A stretch of DNA of 64,000 nt from positions 1,506,781-1,570,780 of the forward strand of contig NZ_JAPUBT010000001.1 in the NCBI RefSeq assembly GCF_030397665.1. Direction: 5' to 3'. Every line of letters starts with the position of its first letter. The first letter of the stretch is position 1. Position numbers and translations under genes: made by a program. This document shows, in pieces, positions 53,790 through 64,000 of this stretch. Origin of the DNA: Janthinobacterium sp. SUN073 (GTDB lineage: Bacteria > Pseudomonadota > Gammaproteobacteria > Burkholderiales > Burkholderiaceae_D). The notes under the pieces are model-generated. The model searched no databases, was not told where the DNA came from, and was given only the letters and a program-made list of their open reading frames with translations.

Positions 53790-54440
53790 TCAGAACTGGA
53801 AATGCGACGGTGCCACCGCTTGCAGCGGCGTGACATTGGTTTCAAACAGCTTGCGCGTGTCGTAAGCCTTGTCCGAGCTGCGCGTGATCAGATGCGCCGA
53901 CATGATCGGCGCTTCGCCGATGATGGCCAGGATGCGGCCGCCGACTTTGACTTGTTGCAACAGTGCTTCTGGCAACACGGCCAGGGCACCGGACACGACG
54001 ATCACGTCGTACGGTGCGCCCTTGCTCCAGCCCTGGGCGCCGTCGCCCAGTTCCACGGTCACGTTCGTCACGCCGTTGGCGGCCAGGTTCTGCTCGGCCA
54101 AGGTTTTCAATTGGGGAACGATTTCCACGCTCGTCACATGGCGTGCCTTGTGCGCCAGCAAAGCGGCCATATAGCCGCTACCAGTGCCGATCTCCAGCAC
54201 ATTTTCATGCTTCTTGACGGCTACGTCTTGCAAAATGCGCGCTTCCAGCTTTGGCGTCAACATGCATTCGCCGCCGCCCAGTGGAATTTCCGTATCGACG
54301 AAGGCCAGGTTTTTATAGGCGACCGGCACGAAATCTTCACGCTTGACCACGTTCAACAGCTCCAGCACGTCGAGATCCAGTACGTCCCATGGACGGATCT
54401 GCTGTTCGATCATATTGAAGCGGGCTTGTTCGATATTCAT
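53790..54440 (-). CDS. pcm: Protein-L-isoaspartate O-methyltransferase family protein
   Basis: A 216-residue SAM-dependent methyltransferase. It shows the SAM-binding loop VLEIGTGSGYMAALLAHKA, the post-I acidic turn VTSVEIVPQL and YDVIVVSGAL. The N-terminus (RFNMIEQQIRPWDVLDLDVL) and FVDTEIPLGGGECMLTPKLE match the short Pcm clade found beside tolC. The family repairs isoaspartyl residues in aged proteins. The loop TEIPLGGGECM differs from the usual IGxGQTISQP, so activity on isoaspartate is not certain. Confidence 0.9.
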   Translation of the reverse strand: MNIEQARFNMIEQQIRPWDVLDLDVLELLNVVKREDFVPVAYKNLAFVDTEIPLGGGECMLTPKLEARILQDVAVKKHENVLEIGTGSGYMAALLAHKARHVTSVEIVPQLKTLAEQNLAANGVTNVTVELGDGAQGWSKGAPYDVIVVSGALAVLPEALLQQVKVGGRILAIIGEAPIMSAHLITRSSDKAYDTRKLFETNVTPLQAVAPSHFQF

Positions 54441-54610
54441 CTTTGGACTCGGTAAGTGAAGTAATAATCCGCCATTTTATCGTTGAACTGGCTGAAAGCA
54501 CATGTTAACCATAAAGGCGGGGAATGGAGGAAATTTGCGACGATCTGCAGATTTGGGGGGGCGAACCTTGGAAAAGGGGCAACTGAACGGTTGTAGCCAG
54601 GCCCGGCGCA

Positions 54611-55261
54611 TCAGCTTTTTCCGGGCGCCTCCACCTGCAGGCTGCGCACGCTCATGTCGATAAACGCATCCATGTAGGCGAGCGGATCGATATTCTTGAC
54701 CTCGCATGGCAGGTAAGAGTGCGTCCACATCATGAGCATGGTGACGGGTGCGCTGAGGATGGTGCTGACCAGCACGGGATCGACCTGGCGGAATTCGCCG
54801 CGCTGCATGCCCCGTTCCAGCAGGCTGACGATCAGCGCATTGCCGCGCGTGACGACTTCTTCGTTGTAAAACTGCGCCAGTTCCGGGAAATTGTTCGCTT
54901 CGGCCAGCATCAGCTTGGTCAAGCCGGCCAGTTTGGTGGCGCCGAACTCTTCCCACCACTGCATCATCACCTTGCGCAACAACTCGGCGCTGCTGCTGTC
55001 CGAAGCGGCCATGCTGTCTTCCGCCTCGCCGATCGACTGCACGATATTGTCGCGCACCACGGCCTTGAACAGCTCTTGTTTATTCTCAAAGTACAGATAC
55101 AAGGTGCCTTTCGACACGCCGGCCCGCTTGGCCACATCCTCCAGGCGCGTCGATGCGAAGCCCCGTTCGACAAACAGGTCGAGGGCGGCGGCGAGCAATT
55201 CCTGCGGGCGGGCATCCTTGCGCCGCTCCCAGCGGGGCTTGGTATCAATCGGGGCTTGCAT
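54611..55261 (-). CDS. TetR/AcrR family transcriptional regulator
   Basis: A 216-residue repressor-type protein. The N-terminal helix-turn-helix is clear (LLAAALDLFVERGFASTRLE, VAKRAGVSKGTLYLYFENKQ) and the C-terminal ligand domain is all helical. I start at MQAPIDTKPRWERRK (55261), with GGAAAG upstream; the frame opens further but would cross two palindromes that look like its operator. It lies 170 bases upstream of pcm on the same strand, so it may regulate itself and possibly the tolC group. Confidence 0.92.
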   Translation of the reverse strand: MQAPIDTKPRWERRKDARPQELLAAALDLFVERGFASTRLEDVAKRAGVSKGTLYLYFENKQELFKAVVRDNIVQSIGEAEDSMAASDSSSAELLRKVMMQWWEEFGATKLAGLTKLMLAEANNFPELAQFYNEEVVTRGNALIVSLLERGMQRGEFRQVDPVLVSTILSAPVTMLMMWTHSYLPCEVKNIDPLAYMDAFIDMSVRSLQVEAPGKS

Positions 55262-55597
55262 GTATCTTTCCAAGTAACTTACTTTTGAGTCATTAATAGT
55301 AGACCTGTCTACCGCCAAGGTCAAGCGCTGGCCATGTGCGCAGCACGGAACACTGCCGGGCATGCCGAACACGGGTATTGTACGCTCCGTGCTGGCGTTG
55401 GCGACACCTCCTCTGGCACCGGACCTGCGGCGCCGGGTGAACCAGAATGCGTTTCAGCCCCCGTTTTGCGCAGTTCATCGCATTTCCACTCAGCAAGCGT
55501 GTCCGATTTGCTATCTTGCCATCGACAGCACGGCAGCCGCGGCGCGGCAGCCGGCTTTTTTCTTGTCCTGAACTACAACAATCATAAAGGAAACACC
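55262..55597. other. Intergenic region between tetR-type gene and GIN-domain gene
   Basis: These 336 bases contain the two palindromes beside the tetR start and, at the other end, AAAGG before the lipoprotein ATG. The middle has no convincing gene, repeat or RNA that I can recognise. Confidence 0.6.
55272..55312. promoter_or_regulatory. Two palindromes, probable TetR-family operator region
   Basis: AAGTAA-C-TTACTT (55272-55284) and GTAGAC-CT-GTCTAC (55299-55312) lie 10 to 51 bases before the tetR-type start. The second has the TAGAC-N2-GTCTA shape seen for some TetR-family regulators. Autoregulation is inferred. Confidence 0.5.
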
Positions 55598-56467
55598 ATG
55601 CGTACCTTGCTGGCCCTGTGCTGTGCCGTTACCCTTGGCGGTTGCGCCATCGTCATCAACCCCAACGATGGCGAAGTGCGCTATGCAGAATCGGGCGGCA
55701 ATGCCATCCAGGGCAACGAGCAAGTGAGCCGCGACGTGCGCCAGGTCAGCACCATCAACACGCTCGACATCGACAGCATGAAGCGCATCGATATGAAAAT
55801 CGATGTGCGCGTCGGGCCGGCAACCTCGCTGGTGATCGAAGCGGACAGCAATCTGCAGCCGCGCATCCATAGCGAAGTGAGCGGCAATACCCTGCGCATC
55901 TGGAGCGATGCGAATATTCGCAGCAGCAATGGTATCCACGTCATCTATACGACGCCACAATTGAAGAAGATCAACATCTCCGGCTCGGGCCGCCTGGTGG
56001 CCAGTGGTTTCAATGGCGAAGATTTCAGCCTGGAGCAGCGCGGTTCGATGAAGAGCGAATTGTCGGGCACGGTGGGACGCTTCGACGTGGCCAACAATGG
56101 CTCGGGCAGCATCAACGCGGCGGCCCTCGTCAGCGGCAACACGGACGCGGTGCAGAACGGTTCAGGCAACATCCAGTTGGGCAGCCTGCGCGGTGAACGC
56201 ATCAACGTGGCCCTTAACGGCTCGGGCAGCATCAGCGCCAGCGGCACCGTGCAGCGCCTCGACGCCAACGTGAATGGCTCGGGCGATATCAACCTGGCGG
56301 CCCTGCGCAGCGACGTTGCCTATCTGGCGAGCAATGGTTCCGGCGACATCGACGTCACCGTCCAGAATGAAGTCAATGCCCGCACCAGCGGTTCCGGCCG
56401 CATCACCGTGCATGGCGATCCGGCCCGCCGCACCCTGTCGGGCAAGCGCGTCAGCATCGTGCGCTAA
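55598..56467 (+). CDS. Lipoprotein with GIN (DUF2807) beta-solenoid domain
   Basis: A 289-residue protein with a lipoprotein signal (VTLGGC, lipidated Cys16). A head-GIN type domain follows: DIDSMKRIDMKIDVRVGPAT, then a run of short repeats built on a GSG turn (about residues 129, 168, 188, 208, 227, 247 and 265), as in NNGSGSINAAA, LNGSGSISASG and SNGSGDIDVTV. Spacing of about 20 residues suggests one solenoid coil per repeat. AAAGG precedes the ATG at 55598. The function of the family is unknown; envelope location is inferred. Confidence 0.88.
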   Translation: MRTLLALCCAVTLGGCAIVINPNDGEVRYAESGGNAIQGNEQVSRDVRQVSTINTLDIDSMKRIDMKIDVRVGPATSLVIEADSNLQPRIHSEVSGNTLRIWSDANIRSSNGIHVIYTTPQLKKINISGSGRLVASGFNGEDFSLEQRGSMKSELSGTVGRFDVANNGSGSINAAALVSGNTDAVQNGSGNIQLGSLRGERINVALNGSGSISASGTVQRLDANVNGSGDINLAALRSDVAYLASNGSGDIDVTVQNEVNARTSGSGRITVHGDPARRTLSGKRVSIVR

Positions 56468-56538
56468 TCGCGTTCCTGGCGAGACACGGGGGCCGGCTTG
56501 CTATACTGTCGGCTCCTCACCCGCCCGTCTGAAATCCC

Positions 56539-56811
56539 ATGTCACCTTCTGCCACCCTGGCATGCCGGCCATCCTGCGGCGCCTGCTGCACCGCACCGTC
56601 CATCACCAGCCCGATTCCCGGCATGCCGGATGGCAAGCCTGCGGGCGTGCGCTGCGTGCAGCTGGCCGACGACAACCGCTGCAAGATCTTTGGTCAGCCG
56701 GAGCGGCCCGCCTTTTGCGGCGGCCTGCAGCCGTCCGAGGACATGTGCGGCAGCAGCCGCGAACACGCGGTGCGCTGGCTGGACGAGCTGGAACGGCTGA
56801 CGGCACCCTGA
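56539..56811 (+). CDS. YkgJ family cysteine-cluster protein
   Basis: A 90-residue protein with eight Cys (9, 13, 16, 17, 39, 48, 60, 70). The arrangement CRPSCGACC near the start, then C-x8-C, Cys60 and Cys70, is that of the YkgJ (UPF0153) family, thought to bind zinc or an iron-sulfur cluster. A conserved [12 protein letters not shown] segment follows. It is complete, without signal or membrane segment. The function is unknown, and its position after the GIN lipoprotein gives no hint. Confidence 0.87.
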   Translation: MSPSATLACRPSCGACCTAPSITSPIPGMPDGKPAGVRCVQLADDNRCKIFGQPERPAFCGGLQPSEDMCGSSREHAVRWLDELERLTAP

Positions 56812-56847
56812 GCGGCGGCGCCACCCGCGGCCCTGCCCGCCTTGCGC

Positions 56848-57084
56848 TTATCGCGCGTCCCCGGCTTCTTCGGCGTCGCGCTGGCGCTTGTACTCCAGCA
56901 ACGTGGCAATCGCCAGATAGATCGACAACAGGCACACGGAATCGCGTGCATCGCTCCAACCCAGCGTGCCTTGGCGTATCCAATGCAGCCCGTTCAACAC
57001 GATCACCATGCCCAGGATGGACCATCCATTACGGCGCATCGCGCGGCCCAGCAAGCTTGCCTTGAAAGAGGTAATTGAAAACAT
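56848..57084 (-). CDS. Small inner-membrane protein of unknown function
   Basis: A 78-residue protein starting MFSITSFKASLLGRAMRRNG, with two hydrophobic stretches (about 20-34 and 47-63) and a charged C-terminus (EYKRQRDAEEAGDAR). GGGAAG lies upstream of the ATG at a suitable distance. It lies convergent to the YkgJ gene and divergent from the DeoR-type gene. No characterised family is recognised. Confidence 0.6.
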   Translation of the reverse strand: MFSITSFKASLLGRAMRRNGWSILGMVIVLNGLHWIRQGTLGWSDARDSVCLLSIYLAIATLLEYKRQRDAEEAGDAR

Positions 57085-57149
57085 GGCTTCCCTTATTTCA
57101 TTCCATTTTTTACAACACTAACAGAATTTATATCTTTTCGGCAATATTT

Positions 57150-57166
57150 TACGGCGCCATGCCGTA
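57150..57166. promoter_or_regulatory. Palindrome upstream of deoR-type gene
   Basis: TACGGC-GCCAT-GCCGTA, 6-bp arms with a 5-base spacer, between the small membrane protein gene and the DeoR regulator. It is a possible operator and nothing more. Confidence 0.3.
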
Positions 57167-57232
57167 CGCTTGACTCCGATTACACGTTTGCGTATATTCA
57201 TGCACATTCCTGCACGTTTTAGAAATATACCC

Positions 57233-58003
57233 ATGTCCGCCACCCTGCTCCTCAAACAACGCCATGCGCTGATCCAGCAACAATTGCACGCCGACGGCCG
57301 CGTGCTGGCGCTGGACCTGGCGCGCCAGCTCGATGTCTCTGAAGATACGATACGGCGCGACCTGCGCGAGATGGCGGCGGCCGGCCTGTGCCAGCGCGTG
57401 TATGGCGGCGCCCTGCCGCTGGCGCCCGATGGCGGCACCCTGACGCAGCGCAAGCAGGAAGCGCCGGAACGCAAGGCGCGCCTGGCGCAAGCCGCCGTGT
57501 CCCTCGTGCGCGCGGGCCAGGTGCTGTTCCTCGATGCGGGATCGACCAACCTGGCCATCGCTGGCGCCTTGCCAGAGTTGGCGCTCACTGTCGTCACGAA
57601 TGCACCGTCCATCGCCATGTTGCTGATGGAACGCCCGGAAATCGAACTGATCATGGCTGGCGGCAGGGTCGACCGCCGCGCTGGCGCCAGCCTGGGGCCG
57701 CAGGCGCTGCGCACCGTCGAGCGCATGCATCCCGACCTGTGTTTCCTCGGTGCCTGCGGCGCCGACGCGGACGCGGGCGTGACAGCGTTCAACTACGACG
57801 AGGCCGAATTCAAGCGCAGCATCGCTGGCGCCAGCAAGGCCGTCGTCGTCGCCGTCACCAGCGACAAGCTGGGCACGGCCGCGCCCTTCGGCGTGCTGGC
57901 CACGGGCTTGCTGCAGCACCTGGTGCTGGAAGCCAATGCCGATGCGGTCCATGTGGCCGCCTTTGAACGGCTGGGCGTGCAAGTGCTGCGCGCCCGCGCC
58001 TGA
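57233..58003 (+). CDS. DeoR/GlpR family transcriptional regulator
   Basis: A 256-residue regulator. The N-terminal HTH (VLALDLARQLDVSEDTIRRD, LREMAAAGLCQRVYGGAL) is followed by the DeoR sensor domain of the phosphosugar-isomerase fold (LFLDAGSTNLAIAGALPELA, VVTNAPSIAMLLME, IMAGGRVDRRAGASLGPQAL). I start at MSATLLLKQRHAL (57233); the frame is open to 57170. It probably responds to a sugar phosphate. It is followed by an MFS transporter gene 33 bases away, its likely target. Confidence 0.92.
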   Translation: MSATLLLKQRHALIQQQLHADGRVLALDLARQLDVSEDTIRRDLREMAAAGLCQRVYGGALPLAPDGGTLTQRKQEAPERKARLAQAAVSLVRAGQVLFLDAGSTNLAIAGALPELALTVVTNAPSIAMLLMERPEIELIMAGGRVDRRAGASLGPQALRTVERMHPDLCFLGACGADADAGVTAFNYDEAEFKRSIAGASKAVVVAVTSDKLGTAAPFGVLATGLLQHLVLEANADAVHVAAFERLGVQVLRARA

Positions 58004-58035
58004 TTTTATCCACCCGACTCTTGAAAAGCTCTCCC

Positions 58036-59184
58036 ATGCATCTCACCGGTACCCTGCAACAACGCGCCACGCGCCTGGTCTTTTTTGCCGCCGGCCTCGG
58101 CATGGCCGCCTGGGCACCTTTAGTTCCCTACGCCAAGTCGCGCCTGGGCCTCGATGAAGCCACCCTCGGCATCTTGCTGCTGTGCCTGGGCGCCGGTTCG
58201 CTGTGCGCCATGCCGTTTACGGGCATGCTCACGGCCCGCTTCGGCTGCCGCAAGGTCATCGTTGGCGCCGGCCTGTTGTTGATCGCCATCCTGCCTGGCC
58301 TGGCGCTGGCCGCCACGCCGCTGCAACTGGGCCTGGTGCTGCTGGTGTTCGGCGCAGCCATGGGCACGTTTGACGTGGCCATCAACATCCAGGCCGTGAT
58401 CATCGAAAAAGCCAACGGCGGCGCCATGATGTCGGGCTTTCATGCGCTGTTCAGCGTGGGCGGCTTCGCCGGCGCGGCCTGCATGGCCCTGCTGCTGTGG
58501 CTGGGCCTGACACCGGCCTGGTCCTGCGTGGTGGTGATGCTGCTGCTGTGCGGCGTGCTGGGCGCGGCGCAAGGCCATCTGCTGCCGACGGCGTCAGCCT
58601 CGGGCGAAAAGACGCCGCTGTTCGTCATGCCGCATGGCGCCGTCATTTTCATCGGTCTGCTGTGCTTTATCGTCTTCCTGGCCGAAGGCGCGATTCTCGA
58701 CTGGAGCGCCCTGTTCCTCACCACCACGCGCGGCGTGGAAGAAGCCAAGGGTGGCCTCGGCTACGCCGCCTTCGCCATCGCCATGACGGTGGGCCGCTTC
58801 ACGGGCGACAAGGTGGTCAGCCGCTTTGGCGGAAAGCGGGTGCTTACTTTTGGCGGGCTGTGCGCGGCGGCCGGCTTCTTCCTCGCCGTGCTGGCGCCGC
58901 ACGCCAGCCTGGCCATGCTTGGTTTCGTGCTGATCGGCCTGGGCGCGGCGAACATCGTGCCCATCCTGTTCACGGCCGCCGGCAACCAGCGTGCCATGCC
59001 GGCCAGCCTGGCGGTGGCGGCCATCACCACCATCGGCTATGCCGGCATCCTGGCCGGTCCGGCCGTCATCGGCTTCGTGGCGCACGCCACCAGCCTGAAT
59101 ATCGCCTTCGCCATGCTGGGCGCCGCCCTGCTGCTGGTGGCGGCCAGCGCGCGCCTGGTGGCGCCGGCAAAACAGCGTCCCTGA
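58036..59184 (+). CDS. MFS transporter, YbjJ-like
   Basis: A 382-residue, twelve-helix major facilitator. The N-terminus LVFFAAGLGMAAWAPLVPYA and motifs MLTARFGCRKVIVGAGLLLI, FGAAMGTFDVAINIQAVIIE and MSGFHALFSVGGFAGAAC resemble YbjJ/FucP-related transporters. The ATG at 58036 is used; a TTG at 58021 is in frame upstream. Co-transcription with a DeoR regulator suggests uptake or export of a sugar or sugar derivative. The substrate is unknown. Confidence 0.88.
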   Translation: MHLTGTLQQRATRLVFFAAGLGMAAWAPLVPYAKSRLGLDEATLGILLLCLGAGSLCAMPFTGMLTARFGCRKVIVGAGLLLIAILPGLALAATPLQLGLVLLVFGAAMGTFDVAINIQAVIIEKANGGAMMSGFHALFSVGGFAGAACMALLLWLGLTPAWSCVVVMLLLCGVLGAAQGHLLPTASASGEKTPLFVMPHGAVIFIGLLCFIVFLAEGAILDWSALFLTTTRGVEEAKGGLGYAAFAIAMTVGRFTGDKVVSRFGGKRVLTFGGLCAAAGFFLAVLAPHASLAMLGFVLIGLGAANIVPILFTAAGNQRAMPASLAVAAITTIGYAGILAGPAVIGFVAHATSLNIAFAMLGAALLLVAASARLVAPAKQRP

Positions 59185-59351
59185 TCCTCCTCCTGCCTGG
59201 CGGACGGCGCTAAAAAAGCACCGTCCGTCAGCGCCCAAATAAGGTCGGCAAGCCGCTGTCGTGGTAAGCTTCGACCCCGCGCGCATTGCTGGCGCCACGC
59301 GCTGACCCCATCCTGTCAATTACACCCGTACTTATACCCTTTTATACATCT

Positions 59352-60197
59352 ATGGATCTCATTCTTGCGTTAAAAGCCATCATCATGGGGCTGGTCGAAG
59401 GTTTTACCGAATTCTTGCCGATTTCGTCCACCGGACATTTGATCCTTGCCGGCAGCCTGCTCGACTTTACCAAGGATGTCTCGAAAGAAGTCATGGATGT
59501 CTTCGAGATCGCCATCCAGGCCGGCGCCATCCTGGCCGTCTGCTGGGAATACCGCCAGCGCATCGGCAGCGTGCTGTCCACCTTCAGCACCGAGGTCAAG
59601 TCGCGCAAGTTCGTGCTGAACGTGGCCATCGCCTTCATCCCGCTGGCCGTTATCGGACTGGCCATCGGCAAGATGATCAAGCATGCGCTGTTCAAGCCCG
59701 TGCCCGTGGCCATGGCCTTCATCATCGGCGGCATCATCATCTTGCTGGTGGAGCGCCGCGCGCGCACCAATCCCGTCACCGTGCGCGTCAACTCGGTCGA
59801 TGAAATGACGCCGCTCGACGCCTTGAAAGTGGGCTGCGCGCAGGCGTTTGCACTGATTCCCGGCACCAGCCGTTCCGGCTCGACCATCATCGGCGGCATG
59901 CTGCTGGGCCTGTCGCGCAAGACGGCTACCGAATTCTCGTTCTTCCTGGCCATCCCCACCCTGCTGGCCGCCACCTTCTACTCGCTGTATAAAGCGCGCG
60001 ACATCCTGTCGGCCACCGACGTGCCCCTGTTCGGCCTGGGCACCGTGGCCGCCTTCATCTCCGCCTTCCTGTGCGTGCGCTGGCTGCTGCGTTACATCAG
60101 CTCGCACGACTTCACGTTTTTTGCCTGGTACCGCATTGTGTTTGGCTTGCTGGTCCTGGCCAGCGCCCACTACGGCTGGGTTGTTTGGGCAGAATAA
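59352..60197 (+). CDS. uppP: Undecaprenyl-diphosphatase (bacitracin resistance type)
   Basis: A 281-residue integral membrane enzyme that dephosphorylates undecaprenyl pyrophosphate to recycle the lipid carrier of cell-wall synthesis. Motif [20 protein letters not shown] (about 13-32) contains the catalytic Glu pair and the SSTGH loop, and the second motif is [17 protein letters not shown] (about 170-186). The length is typical of BacA/UppP. I start at [13 protein letters not shown] (59352); a TTG frame upstream is not supported. It lies just before recQ. Confidence 0.96.
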   Translation: MDLILALKAIIMGLVEGFTEFLPISSTGHLILAGSLLDFTKDVSKEVMDVFEIAIQAGAILAVCWEYRQRIGSVLSTFSTEVKSRKFVLNVAIAFIPLAVIGLAIGKMIKHALFKPVPVAMAFIIGGIIILLVERRARTNPVTVRVNSVDEMTPLDALKVGCAQAFALIPGTSRSGSTIIGGMLLGLSRKTATEFSFFLAIPTLLAATFYSLYKARDILSATDVPLFGLGTVAAFISAFLCVRWLLRYISSHDFTFFAWYRIVFGLLVLASAHYGWVVWAE

Positions 60198-60203
60198 GGC
60201 ACT

Positions 60204-62026
<1,823 letters not shown>

Positions 62027-62027
<1 letters not shown>

Positions 62028-62491
62028 TGGAAGCACTCTCGTCCGACCTGATTTACCAGGCCGTGAAACTGCTTGGCGCCCAGTCGGACGCCGACGACGC
62101 GGTGGAAGCGCAAGTCCGTGCCCTGGTCGGCGACGACCTCACCGTGCGCCGTTTGGCCGACGTGGTGCCGGAAGCCTTCGGCCTGGTGCTGGCATCGCAC
62201 CTTCCCGGCGCCGAAAACATGACCTTGCCCGACACCTTCCGCGCCCAGGACGACGACGGCGAGTGGGTGGAATTCCCCTTGCGCCGCGAACCGATCTTTG
62301 TTGTCGCCCTGGACATCGCCCAGCATACCTTCCACAACGGCCCGCGCGCGCTGATGCAGAACCTGGCCGACCGCAGCTCCTTGCTGTCGGCCATCAACAA
62401 GGCCCTGAACGCGGGCGGCTCGCTCGATGGCACGACGCTTGGCCCGCCGTCCTTCTTCGGCCTGCCGGCATCTCTGTACCAGGCGGCATAA
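62027..62491 (+). CDS. Unknown protein translationally coupled to recQ
   Basis: A 154-residue soluble acidic protein starting MEALSSDLIYQAVKLLGAQS. Its ATG shares a base with the recQ stop, so translation is probably coupled. No signal peptide, membrane helix, Cys cluster or enzyme motif is visible. Recognisable stretches are DLTVRRLADVVPEAFGLVLA and DIAQHTFHNGPRALMQNLAD. A strong hairpin terminator follows, so it is the last gene of the transcript. I do not recognise a named family; codon usage looks native. Confidence 0.8.
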
Positions 62492-62495
62492 TGAA

Positions 62496-62519
62496 AAACG
62501 GCGCCCGCAGGCGCCGTTT
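62496..62519. terminator. Bidirectional rho-independent terminator
   Basis: AAACGGCGCC-CGCA-GGCGCCGTTT: perfect 10-bp stem with a 4-base loop. Flanking A and T residues suit both the recQ transcript and the convergent M16 gene. Confidence 0.85.
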
Positions 62520-62525
62520 CAACGA

Positions 62526-64000
62526 TTATCGTGCCAGCGGCACGCCGTCGGCATCGAGTACCGTCACCTCGCCCCAGCCCAGTTCGCGCACGCCCGCCTC
62601 GATCTTGCGCAGGTCGCCGATGACCAGCCACACCAGCTCGTCGGGCCGTACGAACCTGGCGCCGGCACTGGCCAGCTGCGCTTCGTCGAGCGTCCGCATC
62701 CTGGCCGAATAAGCGGACCAGTACGTGTCAGGCAAACCCTGGTTAAGACTCGTCAATGCCGCCGAATCGAGTGCTGCCAGGGTTTCAAAACGGCCCGCCA
62801 GGCGCGAGTTCATATTGCGCATGATGCTGTTGAACTCTTCGCCCTGCACCGGCCGCTCGCCCGCCACGCCGCGGATTTCCTTCGCCACTTCCTGCATCGC
62901 CTCGCGCGTCTTGTCCGTCTGTACTGGCGCCAGCACCATGAAGGCACGCTGGCCGCGTGGACGCGTCAGCACGCCGCTGGTGCCGTAGCTCCAGTGCTTG
63001 TCCAGCCGCAGATTGCGGTTCAGGCGCGAGGTGGCCATGCCGCCGAAGTTCTGCATCAAGGGTTCCATCGCCAGGTCTTCCGGCTGTCCCGGCGGCAGCG
63101 ACAGGTGTGCGGCGACAATAGTCGATTGCGGCGCGTCGGGTTTGTCGATCAGGAAGACGCGCTTGCCCGCCGTGCGGCCCGGTGCGGCCAACGCCTTGGC
63201 TGGCGCGCTGCCGCCCTTCCAGCTGCCGAACGACGCTTCCAGTGCCGGCATCAGCTGCGCCAGCGTGGTGTCGCCTGTGACGATGAGGGTGGCGCTGCCC
63301 GGCTTGAACCAGGTGGCGTGCCATTGCGCCACGTCGGCGCGCGTCAGGCCTTGCACGCTGTTGACATCGCCCGAAGCGGGCCGGCCATAAGCGTTCTGCG
63401 TGCCATACAGAATAGCCGGCACGATGCGCATGGCCAGGCTGGTCGGCTGGGCCTTTTCCTGGCCGATCTGCGCCAGCCGGCGCTGCTTCTGCTGCGCGAA
63501 CAGGTCCTCACCAAAGGCCGGCTGCAGGGCCGCGTCGGCCATCAGCGCCAGCGATGGCGCCAGGTTGCCCGCCGTCGATTGCAGACGCAGCAGGGACAGG
63601 TCGTCCAGCGAACTGCTGGACAGGCTGGCGCCCAGCGATTCAAGCGCGTCGGACAGCTGGAAGGCATTGCGCGTGCGCGTGCCCTTGTCGAGCAAATCCA
63701 TGGCCAGCGACGCCGTGCCCGCCTTGGCGGCGCTATCCGAGGCGCTGCCCGCGTCGAGCGCCAGGGTCACGTTGACGATGGGCGCCGCGTGCCGCTGCAG
63801 CAGCACCACCTTCACGCCATTTTTCAGCTGCGCGCGCTCGATGGCGGGAAACGCCACGTCGGGCGGCGTGCCGAGGGCCGGCAGCAGCTTGCGGTCCAGC
63901 GTGGATTTTTCCGCCGCCAGCTGCGCGAACGGTTTGACGGTCATGGTGTGGCTGTAGCCATTGAGCCAGGCCGCGCCGCTGCGCCGGACTTGCTCCGGCG
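62526..64000 (-). CDS. M16 family metallopeptidase, C-terminal half (5' truncated by window)
   Basis: The frame stays open to the window edge: PEQVRRSGAAWLNGYSHTM precedes the first internal Met, so 63944 is not the start. The visible ~491 residues are one M16 unit of a two-unit protein. The first strand (FPAIERAQLKNGVKVVLLQR) and the helix equivalent to the HxxEH zinc site (KAGTASLAMDLLDKGT) are present, but HxxEH itself is absent. This unit is therefore the non-catalytic partner, with Arg/Tyr substrate-clamp regions near its end. The zinc-binding half should lie just upstream, off-window. Such proteins are usually periplasmic. Confidence 0.92.
   Translation of the reverse strand, partial: PEQVRRSGAAWLNGYSHTMTVKPFAQLAAEKSTLDRKLLPALGTPPDVAFPAIERAQLKNGVKVVLLQRHAAPIVNVTLALDAGSASDSAAKAGTASLAMDLLDKGTRTRNAFQLSDALESLGASLSSSSLDDLSLLRLQSTAGNLAPSLALMADAALQPAFGEDLFAQQKQRRLAQIGQEKAQPTSLAMRIVPAILYGTQNAYGRPASGDVNSVQGLTRADVAQWHATWFKPGSATLIVTGDTTLAQLMPALEASFGSWKGGSAPAKALAAPGRTAGKRVFLIDKPDAPQSTIVAAHLSLPPGQPEDLAMEPLMQNFGGMATSRLNRNLRLDKHWSYGTSGVLTRPRGQRAFMVLAPVQTDKTREAMQEVAKEIRGVAGERPVQGEEFNSIMRNMNSRLAGRFETLAALDSAALTSLNQGLPDTYWSAYSARMRTLDEAQLASAGARFVRPDELVWLVIGDLRKIEAGVRELGWGEVTVLDADGVPLAR

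Noticed and set aside
59197-59231. Inverted repeat after the YbjJ-like gene
   Set aside because: A 10 of 11 base stem exists, but the A-run sits in the loop and no T-run follows on the plus strand, so I could not call it a terminator.

Overview
The window is a GC-rich stretch of bacterial chromosome with dense coding on both strands. Gene content and order (pcm-rhodanese-tolC, nadK-recN, grpE/dnaK/dnaJ beside hemH, pcnB-folK-panB) and protein character point to a betaproteobacterium of the Burkholderiales. Oxalobacteraceae, near Janthinobacterium, is my best guess; it rests on recognising the proteins, since no 16S rRNA or search was available. I see no phage, insertion sequence, CRISPR array, rRNA or tRNA.

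Layout. 1-3066: end of a sensor histidine kinase, then a DUF4212 small subunit and a large sodium:solute symporter (probable monocarboxylate uptake). 3177-6034: a full-length S9 peptidase-like gene that has lost its catalytic Ser and His, followed by a decayed paralogue that still encodes the triad. 6068-11377: a probable PPi-dependent phosphofructokinase, then an IclR regulator divergent from a GMC oxidoreductase and an MHS-type transporter. 11443-18006: housekeeping genes purM, an AI-2E/PerM exporter, hda, a HAD phosphatase, pcnB, folK and panB. 18108-26461: a minus-strand polyamine cluster (puuD, puuA, spuC-type aminotransferase, potG/H/I-type ABC genes, puuC) with no binding-protein gene.

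26747-31195: an MFS transporter, then a beta-propeller protein, an ECF sigma factor and a membrane-anchored candidate anti-sigma factor. 31302-39178: TRIC-type channel, PBP1A, ArgP-like regulator, and a sulfonate/taurine-type ABC importer with a TauD/TfdA dioxygenase. 39393-46012: Sel1-repeat protein, beta-carbonic anhydrase, dnaJ, dnaK and grpE with sigma-32-like promoters, and hemH. 46162-48848: nadK-recN behind a good LexA box. 49104-57084: small stress and regulatory genes, gloA, a YdcZ transporter, the tetR-pcm-rhodanese-tolC group, a GIN-domain lipoprotein and a YkgJ cysteine-cluster protein. 57233-64000: DeoR regulator with an MFS transporter, uppP, recQ with a coupled unknown gene, and the non-catalytic half of an M16 peptidase cut by the window edge.

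Three intergenic palindromic elements share a GGGGTC core and look like a dispersed REP-type family. I found no clear new defence or biosynthetic system. The strongest leads are the catalytically dead S9 protein beside its decayed paralogue, the covarying palindromes, the beta-propeller/ECF/anti-sigma module, and the polyamine importer lacking its binding protein.
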